From a virus: DNA of 55,465 bases. The stretch's first letter is position 1, and each line of letters starts with the position of its first letter. The position numbers and the translations under genes were made by a program. Positions 51,275 to 55,465 of the stretch are shown in pieces. Below the pieces are notes generated by a model. The model made no database searches. It was not told where the DNA came from and was given only the letters and a program-made list of their open reading frames with translations. The stretch is from positions 1 through 55,465 of the IMG/VR virus record IMGVR_UViG_3300022827_000009, one strand, 5' to 3'.

Positions 51275-51275
51275 T
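51248..51275 (+). promoter_or_regulatory. Promoter TTGACA with CATAAT -10
   Basis: TTGACA (51248-51253) and CATAAT (51270-51275), 16 bp apart. The word GCATAATTAGAC recurs before 52520. AAAGGGAGA leads ATG 51321. Confidence 0.55.
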
Positions 51276-51320
51276 TAGACCAGACACAAAACGACACGAA
51301 AACTAAAGGGAGACACGAAA

Positions 51321-52391
51321 ATGTATCTAAAAAAGAGTATTTATCTAGCACCAGCACCAACGCTCAGTAGCACCTTGGACTTTGACAAGCTTATGACAGA
51401 GCTATCGTCCACAGTAGCACTACCAACTTTGGGCGTGACTACCTCGGTTCTTGATACCCTAATGCGACCAGAGGGCAGGGCAACACTTCGCTCGAAGGCA
51501 GGGGCAAAAGCAGTCAAGCCACTTGGGATAGACTTGGGAGCAGAAACCCCAAGCCTTGCGGAGACAGTTGAGATAATGGAAACCACAGAATCGCTCGAAG
51601 GCTCGGAGAGTTATCCTCGACCAAATGGTGAGGACTACTATGCTCGACCTTGGGGCGAACACACAGATGTTGAAGTCCTAAGAAAAGCCAGAGCCGAAGG
51701 TCATGCCATTTTACTTTATGGAGTCCCAGGAACAGGCAAGACAGCTTTAGTTGAAGCTGCTTTTCCAGAGGAACTTTATACCATTCTTGGCTCAGGCGAT
51801 ACTGAGGTTGCCGATTTGGTCGGTGGCTATGTCCAGACTCAGAGCGGTGGCTTTGAGTGGGTGGACGGAGTTTTGACCAGAGCTGCTTCTGAGGGCAAGG
51901 CACTTCTGATTGACGAAATTGGGTTGATTGACCCGAAGGTAATGTCAGTTGTTTATGGGCTAATGGACGGAAGGCGTGAGCTAGTCGTAACTCAGAATCC
52001 AGAGCGTGGCACTATCAAGGCTAAAGAGGGCTTCTATGTCGTTTCAGCCACGAATCCAAATGTCGCAGGTGTTCGTCTGAGTGAGGCGCTTCTATCGAGG
52101 TTCGCTATTCATGCCGAAATGACCACAGATTGGGCGCTTGCTAAAAAGCTTGGCGTTCCACAGAGTGCCGTAGTTGCTTCTCAGAATCTATCCAAAAAGG
52201 TAGAGAATGGAGAGACTTCATGGTCACCACAATTCCGAGAGCTTCTAGCTTTCCGAGACTTGGCAAAGAGTTTTGGAACTAAGTGGGCAGTTCAGAATCT
52301 ACTTGCCAGCGCACCAGAAATTGACAGACCAGTTGCCTCAGATGTATTTGGTCGAGTATTCGGCGAAGCGATAATGCCAGCCAAGATTTAG
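51321..52391 (+). CDS. MoxR/CobS-type AAA+ ATPase
   Basis: 356 residues. Walker A GVPGTGKT begins at residue 135 (within YGVPGTGKTALVEA), Walker B is ALLIDEIGLID, and SATNPN with LLSRFA are sensor-1 and arginine-finger regions. The N-terminal 100 residues are unrelated. MoxR ATPases act with VWA-domain partners to insert cofactors or remodel targets. Here the VWA gene follows, each with its own promoter. Comparable pairs occur in actinophages, with no settled role. Confidence 0.85.
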   Translation: MYLKKSIYLAPAPTLSSTLDFDKLMTELSSTVALPTLGVTTSVLDTLMRPEGRATLRSKAGAKAVKPLGIDLGAETPSLAETVEIMETTESLEGSESYPRPNGEDYYARPWGEHTDVEVLRKARAEGHAILLYGVPGTGKTALVEAAFPEELYTILGSGDTEVADLVGGYVQTQSGGFEWVDGVLTRAASEGKALLIDEIGLIDPKVMSVVYGLMDGRRELVVTQNPERGTIKAKEGFYVVSATNPNVAGVRLSEALLSRFAIHAEMTTDWALAKKLGVPQSAVVASQNLSKKVENGETSWSPQFRELLAFRDLAKSFGTKWAVQNLLASAPEIDRPVASDVFGRVFGEAIMPAKI

Positions 52392-52428
52392 TTGAGTATT
52401 CGTGTCCTCGACTAATGGGGAGTGTCAG

Positions 52429-52459
52429 GAAAGTTTTTCTGAAATGGACTTGACACTCC
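52429..52459 (+). promoter_or_regulatory. Inverted repeat over -35 TTGACA
   Basis: GGAGTGTCA (52429-52437) and TGACACTCC (52451-52459) form a perfect 9-bp inverted repeat. The right arm contains the -35 TTGACA (52450-52455) of the VWA gene, and GCATAATTAGAC follows at 52472. A repressor site or RNA hairpin is likely. Confidence 0.5.
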
Positions 52460-52519
52460 TACCCATTAGGGTGCATAATTAGACACAGCACAGAAACGCC
52501 GACAAAAGGGAGATTCAAA

Positions 52520-54361
52520 ATGGCACACTACAAAGTAAAGAGTTCAAGGCTTACAAGTCGAGAGACTACAACTAGTCCAGAGTGGCTAAAAGTTGGAAGC
52601 CAGATAAGCAGATTTGTCAATGACCTATCGCTTCGAGGCGACCTAGTTGTATTCGTGGGTGGCGACGAAGTTGCCGAGGGCGAAGCAGTTGCGGCTTACT
52701 ACGCCGACATAGCCGAGATTGAGATAAACGCTTCAAAGGCGTTCGGTGAAATTACTACGCCAGAGTTCGTTGGAGATTTCAATGAGCGCACAGTCCAGTA
52801 TGAGTTCCCAATGGCAACTGGAATCATTTTTCACGAAGCACTCCACGCCAAGCACACAGCTTGGGACACAAACTACTTGCAGACTCAGCTAGACAACCAA
52901 GAAGGTCAAGCCTTCATGTTGTTAGAGGAATCCAGAATCGAAGCCAAGGGCGTTCTTGAGCGACCACTAAACAGAGAGTTCCTCAGAGCCTCAGCTTTGG
53001 AAATGGCGCTCGAAGGCGTGGACGAAAAGCAACTGGCAACTCTCGGTAGCGACCTATGGGTCGTTGCGAATCTTGCAGGGCTATCGCTTGCTCGGTATGA
53101 CGCCAGAGTTTTGGACAGGTCAGATGTCATAGACATTTACAAGATTGTTGTTTCCATTCTCGGTGAAAAACTTTATGAGGATTTGCGCCTAGTTTGGGTT
53201 GCGTTCCAAAAGCTCACAGTTCCACAGGTCGAAGAAGCTATTACGCTTGCTAAGAAGTGGGTCGAGCTATTGCGTGAGGCAGACCCCGAAGGTGAGCCAC
53301 AGGGAACAGGCTCAGCTTTTGAGCCAAGCGAAGGCGAAGGCGAAGGCGAAGGCGAAGGCAAGTCTCCAAGTGAAGGCGTTCAAAAGTTGCTCGATAAAAT
53401 GAGCGACCAAGGAATGACCACAGAGCTTTCAGCTAACGACAAGTTGGCAGACCAAGAGACTCAAGAGAAGTGGCAGGACGAAGCCAAGGCTCGCCAAGAG
53501 GAATCCAAGTCCAAGAATCAGAAACAGGACACAGCTCGCAAAATCTTTGACAAGAGCCATAATGCAACTGGCTCAAGCTCAAACTCGACAGTCAGCGAGC
53601 GCCGAGCGCCAACTGGCGCAGAGCGAGCCAGCGCAGTCAAGGTAGCGCAGATGTTGGACAAGGCGAAGTATCGTGAGCGTTCGGTTCATGTTCGCAAGAC
53701 TCAAGCGCCACAGGGTCGCCTGATTGCTCGTAATGCCGTCCAGAATAAGGCAAGCGAAGCTATGGGTCGCCGAGGCGAACTACCAGCTTGGAAGTCGAAG
53801 TCTCGCAAGCACACAGACGACCCGACACTACGCCTTGGTATCATGGTGGACATTTCAGGGTCAATGGGTTCTGCTATGCAAGCTATGGCGACCACAGCGT
53901 GGGTTATGGGTGAGGCAGGTCGCCGAATTCAAGCCGAGACAGCTATGGTTTACTACGGCTCGGGTGTATTCCCTACTCTCCGCAGAGGTCAGAGGCTAGA
54001 CGAAGTTTCTGTCTACACCGCACCAGACGGAACTGAAAAGTTCGGCGAAGCTTGGAGCGCACTAGACGGCGAACTTGGACTGACTTTTGGGACAGGCGTG
54101 AGAATGATTGTCAATGTATCGGACGGACAATACACACCTCAAGAGCGTGAGAGAGCTTTGGCTATGCTCACCGAGTGCAAGCAAAACGGCGTGGCAGTTC
54201 TTTGGATTACTCCAAAAGATTGCTACGGCTCACCAGCGAGCAACCTTATCCGACAGGCGAACTGGGGCGTGCATTTAGACCAGCTCGACACCGCTCAGAT
54301 TGCGTTGCTAGTCGGCAAGTCGGCAAGCGAAGCTTTGGGAAAAGTTGGGGCAAGCGCCTGA
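52520..54361 (+). CDS. VWA-domain protein with zincin-like motif
   Basis: 613 residues. An N-terminal metallopeptidase-like part has IFHEALHAKHTAWD (HExxH near residue 112). A charged, repetitive middle (EGEGEGEGEG and K/E-rich) follows. The C-terminal VWA domain carries the MIDAS motif DISGSMGS near residue 443 and later NVSDGQY. It is the expected partner of the MoxR ATPase, in CobS/CobT fashion. AAAGGGAGA is the ribosome site. Whether the HExxH is catalytic is unknown. Confidence 0.8.
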   Translation: MAHYKVKSSRLTSRETTTSPEWLKVGSQISRFVNDLSLRGDLVVFVGGDEVAEGEAVAAYYADIAEIEINASKAFGEITTPEFVGDFNERTVQYEFPMATGIIFHEALHAKHTAWDTNYLQTQLDNQEGQAFMLLEESRIEAKGVLERPLNREFLRASALEMALEGVDEKQLATLGSDLWVVANLAGLSLARYDARVLDRSDVIDIYKIVVSILGEKLYEDLRLVWVAFQKLTVPQVEEAITLAKKWVELLREADPEGEPQGTGSAFEPSEGEGEGEGEGKSPSEGVQKLLDKMSDQGMTTELSANDKLADQETQEKWQDEAKARQEESKSKNQKQDTARKIFDKSHNATGSSSNSTVSERRAPTGAERASAVKVAQMLDKAKYRERSVHVRKTQAPQGRLIARNAVQNKASEAMGRRGELPAWKSKSRKHTDDPTLRLGIMVDISGSMGSAMQAMATTAWVMGEAGRRIQAETAMVYYGSGVFPTLRRGQRLDEVSVYTAPDGTEKFGEAWSALDGELGLTFGTGVRMIVNVSDGQYTPQERERALAMLTECKQNGVAVLWITPKDCYGSPASNLIRQANWGVHLDQLDTAQIALLVGKSASEALGKVGASA

Positions 54362-54713
54362 ACTAACCCATAACGGATTGCCTATCCAGAGGTCGAGCTA
54401 CCCTCAGTTACCGTTTTTCTGAGAATAAGTTCCTGACGGATAGGTAACAGAAACCCCAATTACCTTTACCCCCTTTTTGGTAGTTGGGGTTTCGCCATAC
54501 CCTGAGATTTGTTTCCAACTGCAAAGCCCGCACCTTTTGACCGCACATGAAAAGTCAAGCCCGCAGATCTCGATACCAAAATTTGTATTCATTTTTTCTT
54601 GCACTTTTTCGATACTTCCAATGAGGCTTCCCTTTTGCTAGATAACCCTGCTAGTATTGGAGTATCCAATTAGGGCGAAACAAAAGTAGCCCAAAAAAGA
54701 AAGGGGGGACAGA
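54362..54713. other. Structured non-coding region
   Basis: CCTATCC (54381-54387)/GGATAGG (54438-54444), CTCAG/CTGAG and GTTACC/GGTAAC are nested near 54403-54448. A 15-bp hairpin follows (54450-54464 with 54479-54493, one G-U pair, 14-nt loop). A minus-strand frame (54404-54604) runs through it but its codons follow the hairpin. The 21-bp T-rich word is at 54583-54603, and TGC-TAGTAT (54649-54657) may drive the next gene. Confidence 0.55.
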
Positions 54714-55046
54714 ATGGCGACAGCCACTTCGTCCCAGACAGCGTCAGAAGGCACTGTCAAAGTTTCACGACAAATCGTGGAACTAATCAACGAGCTTTCC
54801 GAAGTTCGTTCCACCTACAACACAGCGAAGGCTCGTGTTGAGGAACTCCGCAAGGAAGTTCTATCGCAGGTTGGCAAGGCGAACTTGACCCTTATCCACC
54901 ACAACATTGAGGTGGCTCGCATTATCGAGAGCAACCCAGTTCGTGTCGATTCAAAGTTCTTGGAAGAGAATTTTCCAGAGGCGTATGAGGCGTCCTTGAC
55001 CTCGACTCAGCAGTTCACCATTCGCTCGGTCACACGAACGAAATAA
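54714..55046 (+). CDS. Coiled-coil hypothetical protein
   Basis: 110 residues. Residues about 18-55 form a coiled coil (IVELINELSEVRSTYNTAKA). The C-terminus VRVDSKFLEENFPEAYEASL resembles a segment found beside phage recombination nucleases, but this is a weak resemblance. AAAGGGGGG leads ATG 54714. Confidence 0.55.
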   Translation: MATATSSQTASEGTVKVSRQIVELINELSEVRSTYNTAKARVEELRKEVLSQVGKANLTLIHHNIEVARIIESNPVRVDSKFLEENFPEAYEASLTSTQQFTIRSVTRTK

Positions 55047-55054
55047 CCAGAAGG

Positions 55055-55078
55055 GGTTGGGCGAAAGCCCAGCCTTTT
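55055..55078 (+). terminator. Intrinsic terminator
   Basis: GGTTGGGC-gaaa-GCCCAGCC stem (one G-U pair) followed by TTTT. Confidence 0.88.
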
Positions 55079-55195
55079 CTCACCACCAGTTCCGTATCCA
55101 CTTTTTTATTGGAGTCCCGTAAAAACTTCACATCAGAGTTGCAAAGTTGCACCAAGTGTGATTAGATAGACACATCAAACGAAAAGGGAGACAAA

Positions 55196-55465
55196 ATGAA
55201 CGCACCACTAGAGCTAGAGGACATAGCCGGAATGAGCCTGTCAATAACAGGCGTGCTAGTCGAGAATTATTTGCAGAGCGGTTATGCCGACCCAACTATG
55301 TATCGGACATTGAGAGCCGTATCTGAGCTTGCCGAGCAGTATAAGGAACGGCTTGCGCTAAATGGTTCAGCACCAGACGACTTACTAGAAGCCGCAGATG
55401 AGCTAGTGAACAGCCTGAAGGTTACCGCTATGGAATGTGGCGAGATAGTCCAGAAGATTATCGAG
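55196..55465 (+). CDS. Hypothetical protein (3' end outside window)
   Basis: ATG 55196 after AAAAGGGAG gives 90 open codons to the window edge. The start is MNAPLELEDIAGMSLSITGV. The sequence is helical and acidic (PDDLLEAADELVNSLK). Unrecognised; cut by the window. Confidence 0.6.
   Translation, partial: MNAPLELEDIAGMSLSITGVLVENYLQSGYADPTMYRTLRAVSELAEQYKERLALNGSAPDDLLEAADELVNSLKVTAMECGEIVQKIIE

Noticed and set aside
53173-53361. Minus-strand Pro-Ser repeat frame
   Set aside because: Antisense of the Glu-Gly repeat in the VWA protein.
54404-54604. Minus-strand frame of 66 codons
   Set aside because: Its codons are dictated by the 15-bp hairpin and nested repeats. No promoter was seen on that strand.

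Overview
The window is part of the genome of a tailed bacteriophage that most likely infects an actinobacterium with a medium-to-low GC genome, for example a freshwater or marine lineage. The phage assignment rests on a collagen-like fibre, a small baseplate or fibre-type protein, a terminase-small-like protein, a holin-like protein, an M23 lysin, and phage-type nucleotide metabolism. The actinobacterial host is inferred from a WhiB factor, DUF3039-like and DUF7455-like proteins, the NrdH-NrdI-NrdE-NrdF order, ThyX, and more than twenty apparently leaderless genes. In these a -10 hexamer (TANNNT) sits six, occasionally seven, bases before the start codon. All functions are read from sequence motifs; no database search was possible.

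Layout. 1-1015 (minus): a collagen-like fibre gene cut by the window edge, and its upstream partner. 1.1-6.5 kb (plus): DUF3039, nrdHIEF, a 14-residue Cys peptide, FmdB-like, WhiB, a holin-like protein, and a tRNA-like gene with an abnormal anticodon arm. 6.5-9.4 kb: GT61-type glycosyltransferase, cytidylyltransferase and secreted subtilase. 9.5-18.9 kb: 2-oxoglutarate/Fe(II) oxygenases (2OG) on both strands around a carbamoyltransferase and ThyX, then a serine recombinase, dUTPase and PIN-PhoH. 19-36.5 kb: four SGNH-hydrolase-like paralogues, an HNH protein, a secreted M6-like metalloprotease, more 2OG proteins with Rossmann partners, a DEDDh exonuclease, an FAD oxidoreductase, an Nmad1-like protein and many small ORFs. 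36.6-38.6 kb (minus): a virion-type protein, the M23 lysin and a small ORF. 38.9-42.7 kb: membrane and accessory proteins, with a 500-bp non-coding region carrying iterated TGATAATA words. 42.8-47.1 kb: HTH protein, terminase-small-like protein, two further oxygenases and a CHAP-like protein. 47.3-55.5 kb: small proteins, then a MoxR ATPase with a VWA/zincin partner, all with strong Shine-Dalgarno leaders.

How it fits together. RNR, ThyX, dUTPase and the Nmad1-like protein would supply or edit DNA precursors. Twelve proteins carry a 2OG-type fold: nine keep the HxD...H triad and three have lost it. One cluster surrounds an O-carbamoyltransferase, which suggests a hydroxylate-then-carbamoylate pathway acting on a base, sugar or protein. 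GT61, cytidylyltransferase, the SGNH proteins, the FAD enzyme and two secreted proteases suggest remodelling of a cell or virion surface. Expression style splits the window. Most genes left of about 43 kb that have their own promoter look leaderless. The block right of 47.5 kb mostly uses -35/-10 promoters with AAAGGGAGA-type ribosome sites, which fits different timing or a different origin.
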